Assembly: GCA_910588155.1 (NCBI GenBank) | Contig: CAJUPB010000009.1 | Coordinates: forward strand, 1 to 46,102 | Direction: 5' to 3' | DNA: 46,102 nucleotides | Origin: an uncultured Christensenellaceae bacterium | Lineage (GTDB): Bacteria > Bacillota > Clostridia > Christensenellales > Pumilibacteraceae | Shown here: positions 1-8,859 of the stretch, one piece after another | Layout of the letters: each line of letters starts with the position of its first letter | Position numbering within the stretch: position 1 is the stretch's first letter | Program-made: the position numbers and the translations under genes | The notes under the pieces: model-generated | What the model saw: the letters and a program-made list of their open reading frames with translations, nothing else | Told to the model about the DNA's origin: nothing | Databases searched by the model: none

Positions 1-89
1 GAACGATTTCGATGGGGAGTTTACTTCCCGTAAATGACCCGAGAAATCGTGAAGGATGACGATGAAATGCGACGCTTATAACCCGTCAG
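1..89. repeat. foldback element, copy A (cut by window edge)
   Basis: This is the right part of a foldback repeat whose other copies lie at 19309-19502 and 36229-36603. Its right arm at 57-89 (TGACGATGAAATGCGACG to GTCAG) is nearly identical to 19354-19377. The middle forms a hairpin: CGATTTC pairs with GAAATCG, and GTTTAC (near 19-24) pairs with GTAAAT around a TTCCC loop. The GTCAG end overlaps the last codons and the TAA stop of the ssb-like gene. The left arm is outside the window or lost. Confidence 0.7.
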
Positions 90-789
90 GGCGGTCGTCG
101 TCGGCAGTAGCGGACACCTCGCTTGCATCGCTGTCCCCCACAGTCGCTTCGTCGCGGAGTTCCGCGCGCTCGTCGGCGACGATTTTGCTAATCGACAGTT
201 CGTATGCCACTCTGACTTCTGATTCTTCTTCCGACAGTTTTTTGGTATACTGTCTGCTCTGTATTCTGCCGCTTATCACGAGTTTTCTTCCGACCTCTAT
301 ATCGCGCACGAATCTTGCGTTTCTGCCCCAGGCGATACAGGGAATATAATCCGATTTATTGTAAGCTCGGTTGACGGCGACGAGCAAGTCGCAAATCTCC
401 CTGTTGAACGGCGTCGTTCTGTACACGGGCGGTTTGCACACATAGCCGCACAGTTCGACTTCGTTCGGGTTTTCGTCCTCCGCGCTTTCGAAAAAGTCGC
501 GCACGAACACCGTGAGCATCAATTTCGATTTGCCGTCCACGAACTTGTTATAGCTTCTGAACTGTCCGTTCACGGCAAGTTTTGTGCCTATTGAGAAATC
601 CACGCCCGTCATAAGCCGTTCGGAAACGGTTACGGGAATTATATCGGACTGCTGCGACAGGCGCGGCACACGCAGCATAAATTCGTAAAAGCCTTCTCCG
701 TACAGCTCGTGCGAGAACTTCGGCTCCGACTCCACATAGCCCGACAAGCGCACTTTATTGTTCAGCGCATAGTTTATCTCTTCGGTCAT
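76..789 (-). CDS. ssb: single-stranded DNA-binding protein, two OB folds
   Basis: This 237-residue protein has two OB-fold-like halves, about residues 8-100 and 112-210. The second half has the clearer SSB pattern (VELCGYVCKPPVYRT, then ICDLLVAVNRAY and YIPCIAWGRNARF). SSB proteins coat single-stranded DNA during replication and repair and recruit partners through an acidic C-terminal tip. Here the C-terminus is acidic and ends ATADDDRPDGL, close to the usual DDDxPF tip but without the final Phe. The last three residues and the stop are written by foldback copy A. The start at 789 has GGAGG nine bases upstream. The gene follows the deacetylase gene by 38 bp. The two-domain layout is seen in clostridial SSB paralogues, so this may not be the main replicative SSB. 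Confidence 0.8.
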   Translation of the reverse strand: MTEEINYALNNKVRLSGYVESEPKFSHELYGEGFYEFMLRVPRLSQQSDIIPVTVSERLMTGVDFSIGTKLAVNGQFRSYNKFVDGKSKLMLTVFVRDFFESAEDENPNEVELCGYVCKPPVYRTTPFNREICDLLVAVNRAYNKSDYIPCIAWGRNARFVRDIEVGRKLVISGRIQSRQYTKKLSEEESEVRVAYELSISKIVADERAELRDEATVGDSDASEVSATADDDRPDGL

Positions 790-827
790 TTTATATTGCC
801 TCCGTACCTAAAAAATCTTTGAAGTGT

Positions 828-1598
828 CTATGCAGATTTTATCTGCTTACCCGTATGGTCTATCGTAAAGCCGTCGCGGTATATCATATCGCCTATCGTC
901 TTGAACGTATAGCCTTTGGCTTTGAGTCCCTCTATTATGAGGGGCAACGCCTCGACGGTGTGTTCGCCGTCGTTGTGCATAAGTATTATACTTCCGTTTT
1001 GAGTTTTGGAAATTACTCTGTTTGCCATTTCCTCGGCTTTGAGTCCCTTCCAATCCAAACTGTCGACGTCCCACTGTATGGTTTTGAGTCCCAGCGAATC
1101 GCAGACGTCTATCAGGTTGTCGCTGTAATCGCCGAACGGCGGGCGGAACAATTCGGGTTTTACTCCGCAGACGCTTTCGATTATGTTGCACGACGTCGTA
1201 AGCTCCAATTCCATTTGCGACTTGTTCAATTTCGGCATATGCGGATGAGTGTTCGAGTGCGTACCTATTTCCACTCTGCCGGAATCCGCCAGCTTTTTGA
1301 GTTCGTCCTTATACTTCTCCGCCCAAAAGCCGACCACGAAGAAATTGGCTTTTACGTCGTGGGCTTCCAGCGTTTCCAGAATTTTGAGCGTCTTATCCGC
1401 TCCCCACGCGGCATCGAAGGATATGGCGACTTCCTTTTCCTGCTTATCCACGCAATAGATAGGCAGTTTGCGGACGGTCTTTCCGACGAACACGGAAGCG
1501 CTGCTCGTTAGGCTCACGCCCGTAATCAAAAGGGCAAGACCGATTGTTACCGCTAATACTTTGATAAGCGTCTTTTTACGCAGACAGACGAACTTCAT
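828..1598 (-). CDS. polysaccharide deacetylase, PdaB-like (NodB fold)
   Basis: This 256-residue protein has an N-terminal membrane anchor (about residues 12-32) and a NodB-homology domain facing outward. Visible NodB motifs are SFDAAWG (the PdaB-type replacement of TFDDG), THSNTHPHM (metal-binding His pair), RPPFGDY, WDVDSLDW and ILMHND. The family removes N-acetyl groups from peptidoglycan or chitin-like sugars; PdaB of Bacillus is tied to sporulation, but that role is only suggested here. I chose the ATG at 1598, which has GGGAG nine bases upstream, over the TTG one codon earlier. A TATAAT at 1613-1618 (minus strand) could be its -10 box, but no good -35 is visible. Confidence 0.85.
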   Translation of the reverse strand: MKFVCLRKKTLIKVLAVTIGLALLITGVSLTSSASVFVGKTVRKLPIYCVDKQEKEVAISFDAAWGADKTLKILETLEAHDVKANFFVVGFWAEKYKDELKKLADSGRVEIGTHSNTHPHMPKLNKSQMELELTTSCNIIESVCGVKPELFRPPFGDYSDNLIDVCDSLGLKTIQWDVDSLDWKGLKAEEMANRVISKTQNGSIILMHNDGEHTVEALPLIIEGLKAKGYTFKTIGDMIYRDGFTIDHTGKQIKSA

Positions 1599-1636
1599 CA
1601 AACTACTCTCCCATTATACCCGAAGAGATACGGAAA

Positions 1637-1700
1637 TTTTTGCCAACTTTCGGCGAACCTTGTCGATTTATGTCGCAAGTTTCGGCGCGCTTTGGCAAAA
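1637..1700. repeat. 64-bp imperfect palindrome between MATE and deacetylase genes
   Basis: The outer arms are TTTTGCCAA (left) and TTGGCAAAA (right), a perfect 9-bp pair. The inner arms CGAACCTTG and CAAGTTTCG pair with one mismatch. The palindrome lies between the 3' end of the MATE gene and the 5' end of the deacetylase gene. It could be a terminator for the MATE gene, although it lacks a clear T tract, or an operator for the downstream gene. Confidence 0.5.
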
Positions 1701-1773
1701 TCCGTTCGGGCGATATCGTTATACGCTATCATATTGCGGGTTTTATTGTTTTAGAACGATTTTATCGAATTTG

Positions 1774-3147
1774 TCAAACTTTTATTTTGGTTTTCCATTT
1801 CCCCCGCAAATAGAACGCGAGAGACACCGCCATACCGCCTGCCCAACCTATGGGATAGGACAGGCATATTCCCATAAATCCCATATACGGCGCGAGAATA
1901 AAGGACAGCGCGACGCGAAGTACGAGGTCGGAAAACGTGCTTATCATAAACGACGTCATATCGCCGGCTCCGCGCAACACGCCGTCGCAGCACAGTTTCA
2001 CCAACACGAGCGGATAGCCGAAGCCGACGACGGTCAAAAACAGACCGCCCGAATCGATGACTCCCGTCGTTCCCTCGCCCGTCACAAACAGTCCCACGAG
2101 GTTTCTGCCCAAAGTCAGAAACAGCGTTATGAATGCCGCGACGAGCACCGCTCCGAGCAGCAAGCCGCAGTTTAATCCGGATTTTACTCTTTCCGATTTG
2201 CCGGCGCCGATATTCTGTCCCGTGAACGAAGATATTGCGTTCGACACGGTGTTATAGCAAGACACCGCCATTATGCTCACTTTCATAGCGGCGGTATAGC
2301 CGCCTATCACTTCTTCCCCGAAGCCGTTTATGACGGACTGTACACAGAGCTGACCTATCGAAATGAACGACTGCTGGCATATGCTCGGCACAGCCACGAC
2401 GGCTATTCTTTTCAGCAATTTGCCATCGAAGGCTTTGACCTTTTCTTCGGTCTTTATCTTTTTTGTCTTTACGAGCAGCCAAACGAGAGCCACGATTGCG
2501 GCGAGCGCCTGCGCAATGAACGTCGCCCAGGCAAGACCCGCGACTTTCATTTCGAACACCGTGACGAACAGCAAGTCCAGACCGATATTCAAAAGAGAGG
2601 AAAATATCAGCAGAAACAGCGGCGTACGGGAATCGCCGAGCCCCGTGAAAACGGAGTTGACGGCGTTATACACGAACACGAAAACCAGACCCCAGACGTA
2701 TATCGAAAGATATGCCGCGGAATCGTCGAAAATACCGCTCGGCGTATCCAAAAGCCGCAATAACGGATTGCAAACAATCAGACCGACGACGGTCAGCACG
2801 GCGGACAGCGCGGCTACGGACAGCAGTGTCGTATACACCGCGGATTTGAGTCTGCCCTTTTCTTTGAGTCCGAAAAGCTGGGACACTATGACGCCGCTGC
2901 CAATCGAACAGCCCGTCGCCACGGCGATGAACAGTACCGTTACGGGCGACGACGCACCGACGGCGGCGAGCGCGGACGAACCGATAAACCGACCGGCGAC
3001 TATGCTGTCCACGACGTTATAGAGCTGCTGAAAAACCATAGACAGCACCATCGGCAGAGAGAACTTTAAAAGCACGACGAAAGGATTGCCCGTCGTCAAG
3101 TCTCGGCTGTCGGTTTTATTCGATTCTTTATTCCTGTCTTTTGTCAT
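1774..3147 (-). CDS. MATE family efflux transporter (first)
   Basis: This 457-residue inner-membrane protein has about twelve hydrophobic segments in two similar halves. Features typical of MATE multidrug/Na+ antiporters are the N-terminal LTTGNPFVVLLKFSLPMVLS and QQLYNVVDSIVAGRFIG, and the second-half repeat of the same pattern. It would export cationic drugs or metabolites using an ion gradient. The reading frame is open to 3282, but the ATG at 3147 has GGAAG ten bases upstream and starts exactly where family homology begins, so the 45 extra residues are excluded. It is the first of two MATE genes in the window; the other is at 16024-17439. The substrate cannot be told from sequence. Confidence 0.92.
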   Translation of the reverse strand: MTKDRNKESNKTDSRDLTTGNPFVVLLKFSLPMVLSMVFQQLYNVVDSIVAGRFIGSSALAAVGASSPVTVLFIAVATGCSIGSGVIVSQLFGLKEKGRLKSAVYTTLLSVAALSAVLTVVGLIVCNPLLRLLDTPSGIFDDSAAYLSIYVWGLVFVFVYNAVNSVFTGLGDSRTPLFLLIFSSLLNIGLDLLFVTVFEMKVAGLAWATFIAQALAAIVALVWLLVKTKKIKTEEKVKAFDGKLLKRIAVVAVPSICQQSFISIGQLCVQSVINGFGEEVIGGYTAAMKVSIMAVSCYNTVSNAISSFTGQNIGAGKSERVKSGLNCGLLLGAVLVAAFITLFLTLGRNLVGLFVTGEGTTGVIDSGGLFLTVVGFGYPLVLVKLCCDGVLRGAGDMTSFMISTFSDLVLRVALSFILAPYMGFMGICLSYPIGWAGGMAVSLAFYLRGKWKTKIKV

Positions 3148-3279
3148 AAGTACATAACTTCCGTTTACGAATTTATTATACGCCAATGCCGCAAAATAGT
3201 CAAACGATTGAACAAAGTCGCTTATGCGGAAGATTTCCGTTCTTCGCCGAGCGCAAAATAAAAAAGCGGCGAAAAAGCG

Positions 3280-3310
3280 CACTTAAAAAAACAAGTTACC
3301 GATAAGTGCA
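3280..3310 (-). terminator. hairpin with T-rich tail
   Basis: GCACTTA (3280-3286) and TAAGTGC (3304-3310) form a 7-bp inverted repeat. On the minus strand it is followed by two T runs within 30 bases. It could end transcription of the GH3-lipoprotein operon or be an operator just upstream of the MATE gene. Confidence 0.4.
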
Positions 3311-3385
3311 GCTCACTATACTTATTGCGCTTTTGCATCACAAGTTCCGTTTGCTTTACGGGCTTTTCGAACACGCAGAAAATAT

Positions 3386-3418
3386 AGAATCGGCGCAGCT
3401 TTGCGCCACGCCGATTCT
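3386..3418 (-). terminator. strong 10-bp hairpin after lipoprotein gene
   Basis: AGAATCGGCG (3386-3395) pairs perfectly with CGCCGATTCT (3409-3418). On the minus strand it is followed by TATATTTTC. It lies 134 bp after the stop of the lipoprotein gene. The rest of 3283-3551 shows no gene. Confidence 0.6.
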
Positions 3419-3551
3419 GTCTTGTTCTCGGTTTACCTTAATTCCCTGCGGGACCAAGGCAAAAGCTGTCTCTTTGATTTTGTGTATTGTTTTTTTCGCT
3501 TTTTTGACGTCACTCATTTCCTATCGAGAGGTTGATTTCGGTGCGCTTTTA

Positions 3552-4181
3552 TCACTCCTGCAAAGTAAGGATGCCGTGACCGTTTGCCGTAAGTCTTCCG
3601 CCCATAAGCTTTATGCCGAAGCCCTCATAGCCGAGCGTGATTTTTCCGTCGTCGCCCTTTTCGGACGATATTTTCGCACCCGAGCCCATAAGCATAGTAT
3701 AGACGCCGTCCTTGAACGTATATTCTCCGCTGTCCGTATACATATTCGGAGAAGAAATCTCCCATTCGAGCGTATTATAGCATTTCAGCTCGGACATCAA
3801 ATCCATCGAGCGGCCGCCGCCGAGTCCGAAAGTCACATTTCCCGTAAAGGTAGCCACGAGCGCTTTTACAACGACTTCTATTTCGTATGTCGCCGTAATT
3901 TCGCCGTATGTGACGGTCACGGTCTTTTTGCCTTCCGTCGACATATCCGGCGCGGAAACTTTATACTCGTCTTTCTTTATGCGCTCGTTTGCGCCGCCTT
4001 TCTTAACATACACAACGAGATTGTCGGAATTGAACTCGGCGCCCACTTCGAATACCGTATCGACTGCGGATGTGTCCAAGGCAATCTCCTTGACGCCGCC
4101 GCACCCGACGAAAACAGCGGACAGTATGAGTCCGAGCACAAGCGTCGTCACCGTAATAAATTTACTTACCGATTTTTTCAT
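3552..4181 (-). CDS. lipoprotein with bacterial Ig-like domain
   Basis: This 209-residue protein starts with a lipoprotein signal: positive MKKSVSK, a hydrophobic stretch, then the lipobox VFVGC with the acylated Cys near residue 27. Residues about 30-105 resemble bacterial Ig-like domains (a repeated beta pattern ending KKTVTVTYGEITATYEIEV). The remaining ~100 residues are beta-rich and I do not recognise them. The gene overlaps the 3' end of the GH3 gene by 20 bp and has its own AAGGAG site, so the two are co-transcribed. It may bind a glycan or assist the GH3 enzyme at the cell surface; that is inferred from the operon only. Confidence 0.75.
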   Translation of the reverse strand: MKKSVSKFITVTTLVLGLILSAVFVGCGGVKEIALDTSAVDTVFEVGAEFNSDNLVVYVKKGGANERIKKDEYKVSAPDMSTEGKKTVTVTYGEITATYEIEVVVKALVATFTGNVTFGLGGGRSMDLMSELKCYNTLEWEISSPNMYTDSGEYTFKDGVYTMLMGSGAKISSEKGDDGKITLGYEGFGIKLMGGRLTANGHGILTLQE

Positions 4182-7100
4182 AATCTATCTCCTTTCCGTT
4201 TGTCTGCTTTCTTTTGTCGAGAACCGCACGTACGACTATCCAAGCAATCGCGCCCGCAATCACGAGACCGAGCACGAGATTCACCGGCAATTGCAGGTAG
4301 AACACCCAAGGCGAAGTTGCGTAACGGAAAACCGTTCCGGGAGCGACGCCCTGCATTGCGCTCGAATTCACGACGGTATAGCCTACGTTGTGCATTATTC
4401 TGCGGAACATATGGTGTGCCGACGGACTGTCCTTATCCGCAAGTCCGCCGCGGCCTGTCGCAAGGAACGTATCGAGTCCCGAGCGGTATGCCATATCGTA
4501 CATATCGTCTTTCGGCATAGAGAACATATCGCTGTGCGTAAGTCCGACAAAGCCCCATTCTCCGCGAAGAAGTCCCGTCAAAAGACGCTCGTCCGCATGA
4601 CCGTAAATCTGACCGATACAAGCCTGCGACGCCATAACTGCGGTAGCCGCGCGCATTGTCTTTTGCGCCTGCGCTCCCGTCTCGTCCTTTATGTAGTTGA
4701 CGGTCATCATAGCTTCCTTGAAAGGAATCTCGAAAGCTTTCAGATAAAGCTCGCGCATTGCCTGCTCGGTTGCCCAAGTGGACAGGAATCCGTCACGGTT
4801 TGTCTCCTGGTCGTTGAGTGCGAAGTGTTTGAGATAGCATATCAACCCCGCCCGGCTTGCGCCGCTTACTACGGCTGCCGCCGCTTTGCCCGTAAGCAGA
4901 GGGTCTTCGCTGTAATATTCGAAGTTACGTCCCGAGAACGGACTGCGGTGCAAGTTGATTGCGGGAGAATACCACGCGGTAACATTGTTTTCGAGCGCTT
5001 CTTTGCCGAGAATATCGCCGAGCTCTTTCAAAAGTACGACGTTCCAAGTTGACGCCCAAACGGGAGTCATACTGTGCGTTGCCGACATTTGCATACCTTT
5101 GTCCGTCTTGAATACTTTGATTCCGTTCGCGCCGTCGGCTGCCACCGTACGAGGCAGACCGATGGAATCGACGGGGGTGGTCGCGTAGTTTGCAAGCGCG
5201 GATACGTCTGCCATCTGATTTATTACGGCTGCGCTGCCGTAATCTATCTGGTCGAGCCAATCGCTCCAAACGTCGTCATAATAGCTCTTTCCGCGAAGGT
5301 CGGACAGCGACAAGCCGTTGTCGGCTCCCGAAACGGGGTCCTCGGCATAATATGCTTTACTTCCCTCGACGTTGCCGTAGCGGCTGTCCGTCTTTACATC
5401 GAACGTATGTATAGCTCCCTCGAAATACTTTGCGGACTCTTCGGAAAGCGCTTTTCCTCCGCGACGAATGGTGTTTTCCAAATCCGCCCCTTCCGTGTGA
5501 AGAACGGGGAAAGTATTGTTCCAATCCGCGCGGCTGAGAATCTTGCCGTCGCGGTTCATATAATCGCTGCTGTCCTGGAACAGATTGGTGGCGGCTGTGA
5601 ACTTCTCGTCGCCGTTTGCGGGACGGGAAGTCGTTTTCCCCTCGTCGGTGAGAGCCGACTGCGCCTCTGTCTCGCTCTTTCTCGGATTGTGCGAATCATA
5701 ATAGACGGTCTTGCCGTTCTTCCATATCTTCGTATCTATGATTTCGTGGCTGTCCTTGCGCAGTGAAATCCGATAGTCGCCCTCTTCGAGTATGTAGCAG
5801 CCCTTTGTACCGTCGTCATTCTGTCTCATATAGCTGTACGAAGCCATTTCTTCCTGCTCGAAAGTAATGGTGACGGTATCTTTATGTCCGGGCTCTATTT
5901 TCTCGGTTTTCGCAAAGCCCGCAAGCGTAGCCGTCGGCTTTTCTATTTTCAAGCCCTTGTCGAAATCGGTGTAAGGCGGGTTATAATAGACCTGAACGAC
6001 CTCTTTACCTGCCATTGTGCCTTTGTTTGCGACTTCCACGGTTATCGAAATCTTTCCGTTTGAGGTGTCGAACGACGTTATTTTCTGCTCGAACGTCGTA
6101 TAGGACAGTCCGTAACCGAACGGATATGTAACGGCGCCCGGCTGTTCGTAGCCGCCTTTCCCGTCCAGCTTTCCGTAAGTGAAGCCTGCGGCTTTTATGT
6201 CGTGAGCCGTTTCGTAGTAGCGGTATCCCATATACACGTCTTCCGCGTATTCGATGTAGTTCTTGCCGTATTTGCCGTTTACGGGATTTGTATATTGGAA
6301 CTCGCCGAAATTCCGATAAGTCGGGTCCTGGGTGAAATCGGAAGCCCAAATCGCAACCGTTCGTCCCGAAGGATTTACTTTGCCGCACAAAATATCGTCA
6401 AGCACCGAAAAGCCTCTCTCGCCCGCGTGACCGAAGGAGAGGATTGCGTCGACTTCGAGGTCTCCCGACAAAAGTTCGGGCAATTGAAGCGACGAGGAGC
6501 TTTCGAGTATGACAACAACCTTACCGCAGGTCTGCTTGGCAAGTCTTATGGTATCCTTTTCATTCTGCGACAGCGCAAAATAGTGAGGCGTGCCGTCATT
6601 GTACGCATCGTACTTTTTGTCCGAGCCCTCGGAGCCTTCGCGGGCAAGGAACACAAGTCCCGTTCCGCTTGCTCCCGTTGCACCATCGTATATGGATGCG
6701 GGATATTCGTAAAATTTGTTTACGTGACCCATTCCGCTCGTCGATTTATCCGCCATAAGAGTCCCGGGCGCTCTGTCCAAACTTTGGGGGTCGGACGCAT
6801 TTTTTATCTTGTCGTAGGCGGCATTGTTCACGCTGAAAGTTTCTTTCAATGCCTTTTCGGGCGTAACCGTATACTCGGGCAAAACCCACTTTGCCGAACC
6901 GCTCGCACCCGTCTGCCCGTAAATGGGCGTCTTATAGCGGAAACCGAAAGGCGTCACGGTGCTTCCCTCCGCCAAAGGCAGTACGCCGTTGTTCTTTAAA
7001 AGCACTGCGCCCTCTTCCTGAACTCGAAGAGCCACCTTATATGCTGCCTCGGTAGATTCCGATTTGTCGGCGAACTTATCCTCGTAATAAGCGGTGTTCC

Positions 7101-7281
7101 ACTCGTCGCGCCCCTCGGGGACAATGTCGGTTCGCTTGCCGCGCCCCAATCTGTCGTCCAAAAACGGAGTGAACATATACGCCGCAACATTTACCGCAAT
7201 CAAAAGAATTGCACAAAACGCCGCAACGGAAATCATAATCACTCTGAACTTGAACTCACTCATCCTCTTGTTTTCAGCCAT
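4162..7281 (-). CDS. membrane-anchored GH3 glycosidase, reversed domain order
   Basis: This 1039-residue protein has transmembrane segments at both ends (about residues 10-32 and 990-1012), so the enzyme body lies outside. Domain order is GH3 C-terminal domain first (EEGAVLLKNNGVLPL near residue 80), then a fibronectin III-like domain (KEVVQVYYNPPYTD), then the TIM-barrel GH3 N-terminal domain. In the barrel I see ADGANGIK (about 713), SGRNFEYYSEDP, YLKHFALNDQETNR and HSDMFS, whose Asp (about 918) is the expected nucleophile. Reversed GH3 enzymes are known from rumen bacteria. The family removes terminal beta-glucose, beta-xylose or related sugars. The ATG at 7281 has GGAGGAG nine bases upstream; the frame is open to 7467 but that part lacks homology. 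A palindrome at 7310-7338 sits just upstream. Confidence 0.9.
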   Translation of the reverse strand: MAENKRMSEFKFRVIMISVAAFCAILLIAVNVAAYMFTPFLDDRLGRGKRTDIVPEGRDEWNTAYYEDKFADKSESTEAAYKVALRVQEEGAVLLKNNGVLPLAEGSTVTPFGFRYKTPIYGQTGASGSAKWVLPEYTVTPEKALKETFSVNNAAYDKIKNASDPQSLDRAPGTLMADKSTSGMGHVNKFYEYPASIYDGATGASGTGLVFLAREGSEGSDKKYDAYNDGTPHYFALSQNEKDTIRLAKQTCGKVVVILESSSSLQLPELLSGDLEVDAILSFGHAGERGFSVLDDILCGKVNPSGRTVAIWASDFTQDPTYRNFGEFQYTNPVNGKYGKNYIEYAEDVYMGYRYYETAHDIKAAGFTYGKLDGKGGYEQPGAVTYPFGYGLSYTTFEQKITSFDTSNGKISITVEVANKGTMAGKEVVQVYYNPPYTDFDKGLKIEKPTATLAGFAKTEKIEPGHKDTVTITFEQEEMASYSYMRQNDDGTKGCYILEEGDYRISLRKDSHEIIDTKIWKNGKTVYYDSHNPRKSETEAQSALTDEGKTTSRPANGDEKFTAATNLFQDSSDYMNRDGKILSRADWNNTFPVLHTEGADLENTIRRGGKALSEESAKYFEGAIHTFDVKTDSRYGNVEGSKAYYAEDPVSGADNGLSLSDLRGKSYYDDVWSDWLDQIDYGSAAVINQMADVSALANYATTPVDSIGLPRTVAADGANGIKVFKTDKGMQMSATHSMTPVWASTWNVVLLKELGDILGKEALENNVTAWYSPAINLHRSPFSGRNFEYYSEDPLLTGKAAAAVVSGASRAGLICYLKHFALNDQETNRDGFLSTWATEQAMRELYLKAFEIPFKEAMMTVNYIKDETGAQAQKTMRAATAVMASQACIGQIYGHADERLLTGLLRGEWGFVGLTHSDMFSMPKDDMYDMAYRSGLDTFLATGRGGLADKDSPSAHHMFRRIMHNVGYTVVNSSAMQGVAPGTVFRYATSPWVFYLQLPVNLVLGLVIAGAIAWIVVRAVLDKRKQTNGKEIDYEKIGK

Positions 7282-7309
7282 AGAATTCTTCTCCTCCGAA
7301 AAATTTATT

Positions 7310-7338
7310 TTAATACGACAATATCCTGTCGGTATTAA
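7310..7338. promoter_or_regulatory. palindromic operator candidate upstream of GH3
   Basis: TTAATACGACA (7310-7320) and TGTCGGTATTAA (7327-7338) form an inverted repeat broken by one extra base, with a 6-bp spacer. It is centred 43 bp upstream of the GH3 start codon, where a repressor would block the promoter or its early transcript. No regulator gene is adjacent that clearly matches; the LytTR regulators use direct repeats. Confidence 0.5.
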
Positions 7339-7391
7339 CGCACTTATGCTATTACATCGCAATCGAGTGCATAATACAATATCCGGAGATA

Positions 7392-7419
7392 AAAAACAAG
7401 ACCGGCGACAAAACCGGTC
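7392..7419 (-). terminator. terminator of the kinase operon
   Basis: GACCGG (7400-7405) and CCGGTC (7414-7419) pair around an 8-base loop. On the minus strand the stem is followed by CTTG and a T run. It lies 85 bp past the histidine kinase stop and isolates that operon from the GH3 gene. Confidence 0.7.
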
Positions 7420-7503
7420 GTTTTCACTTCTCGAATTTCTTTTTGTAAGGAGTATTTTTGATTGCAATTGCCGAAAATGCTTTAATTCGAGGCAGTCCCC
7501 GAT

Positions 7504-8859
7504 TTATTTTACCAAGCCGTTCATAAGTATACTAACGACAAATTCGTTGTCGTTAGTGTTGACGGCAAAACTGCCGCCGTACTTTTCGGCTATGTTCTTC
7601 ATAGACTTGACTCCGTATCCGTGATAGAATTTATCCCTTTTGCTTGTCCTCAAAACCGTATCGGATTTTACCTCTTCGCCCTCATAATAGTTCTTCACGA
7701 CCACTCCCACGAGGCTGCCGCTGCTCGACACCGAGAGCTTTATGACGCGTTTTTCTTCTTCGAGCGTCATTACGTATTCTATTGCGTTGTCGAGAGCATT
7801 GCCGAAAAGAGAGTATATGTCCGCAATGTCCATAAACGAAAGAAGCTTGCCGTCGGCTATTGCCGAAAGCTGGATATTATTCTTGACGCAATATAAATTC
7901 TTGTCCGACAAAACCGTATCGAGCGCCGCGTTGCCCGTCTCGAATCCGGAATCATAAAACGAAACAGACTGATGTAATTTGTCGATGTAATTCTTGTCTA
8001 TGCTTACTCCGCCGTTTTCCAGCGCCAAAAGCCAGTGTTTGATATCGTGACATTTTAGGTTTATTATGTCTATGTTTTCTTTCATAAACTCGTATTGTTT
8101 GAGCTTCATTTCGCTCATATAGCGTATGGCGATGTTTTCCTGCCGTATTATAGCCCAACGCGAGAACATAAACTGCATAAACAGAACAACGAAACAACAA
8201 CAGATATTGCATATGCTCATTAAGACGAAAAGCGTCGTGCTCTCGAAAGCATAGGACGAACTCCAACCGCGCACTATAACGGCGACGCCTATTACTATGA
8301 AAAACAGTATCATTGTCGCGCCGGAGTTATACCGTGCAACCTCGGCATAGTCTTTCATAGAGCGAGCAAACAGAATGTAGACAAGCGCATACGTGATTAA
8401 GTAACACGTGACCCACATCACTATGCCCTGCCAGGTTATGGGCGAAAGCGATATGAATTTGTATTCGGGAAAAACGACACCTTCGAGGTTGTTTATTATC
8501 ACGCCTATATTTTGAAGCGCATAGCCCGCTACACAGCCGAAAAGCACGGTGACGGGCTGTTCGTCGAAGCACAAAAACAGTGCGCCTATGGAGAGACCGA
8601 AAAGCACGAGGTGGACGATTATATTGAGAATGGGATATATGAAAGGATTGCGAATACCGCTTTCGTTCAGAGCGTTCAAAAACAAATGTCCGCCGTACCC
8701 CAAAAGCGCGGCTATGCCGAAAAGCGCAATTATGCACAAGACGACGCGCAATACGAAATACTTTCTGCGCTTATACCGCCAAGCGAAAAGCCCATAGGCG
8801 ACGATAAGCCAGAACATAAACGCGAGCCGCATAGATATCATCATAACGAGCACGCTCAT
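7504..8859 (-). CDS. AgrC/LytS-type sensor histidine kinase (GHKL)
   Basis: This 451-residue membrane protein has about seven N-terminal hydrophobic segments up to residue 230, a short coiled linker (EMKLKQYEFMKENIDI), the His box CHDIKHW with the likely phosphorylated His at 271, the N box GNALDNAIEYV, and a G box GYGVKSMKNIAEKYGG. This is the architecture of AgrC-like kinases that sense peptides or other extracellular signals and phosphorylate LytTR regulators. The ATG overlaps the stop of the upstream regulator in an ATGA junction, so the pair is translationally coupled. No agrB/agrD-like peptide genes are visible, so the ligand is unknown. Confidence 0.9.
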   Translation of the reverse strand: MSVLVMMISMRLAFMFWLIVAYGLFAWRYKRRKYFVLRVVLCIIALFGIAALLGYGGHLFLNALNESGIRNPFIYPILNIIVHLVLFGLSIGALFLCFDEQPVTVLFGCVAGYALQNIGVIINNLEGVVFPEYKFISLSPITWQGIVMWVTCYLITYALVYILFARSMKDYAEVARYNSGATMILFFIVIGVAVIVRGWSSSYAFESTTLFVLMSICNICCCFVVLFMQFMFSRWAIIRQENIAIRYMSEMKLKQYEFMKENIDIINLKCHDIKHWLLALENGGVSIDKNYIDKLHQSVSFYDSGFETGNAALDTVLSDKNLYCVKNNIQLSAIADGKLLSFMDIADIYSLFGNALDNAIEYVMTLEEEKRVIKLSVSSSGSLVGVVVKNYYEGEEVKSDTVLRTSKRDKFYHGYGVKSMKNIAEKYGGSFAVNTNDNEFVVSILMNGLVK

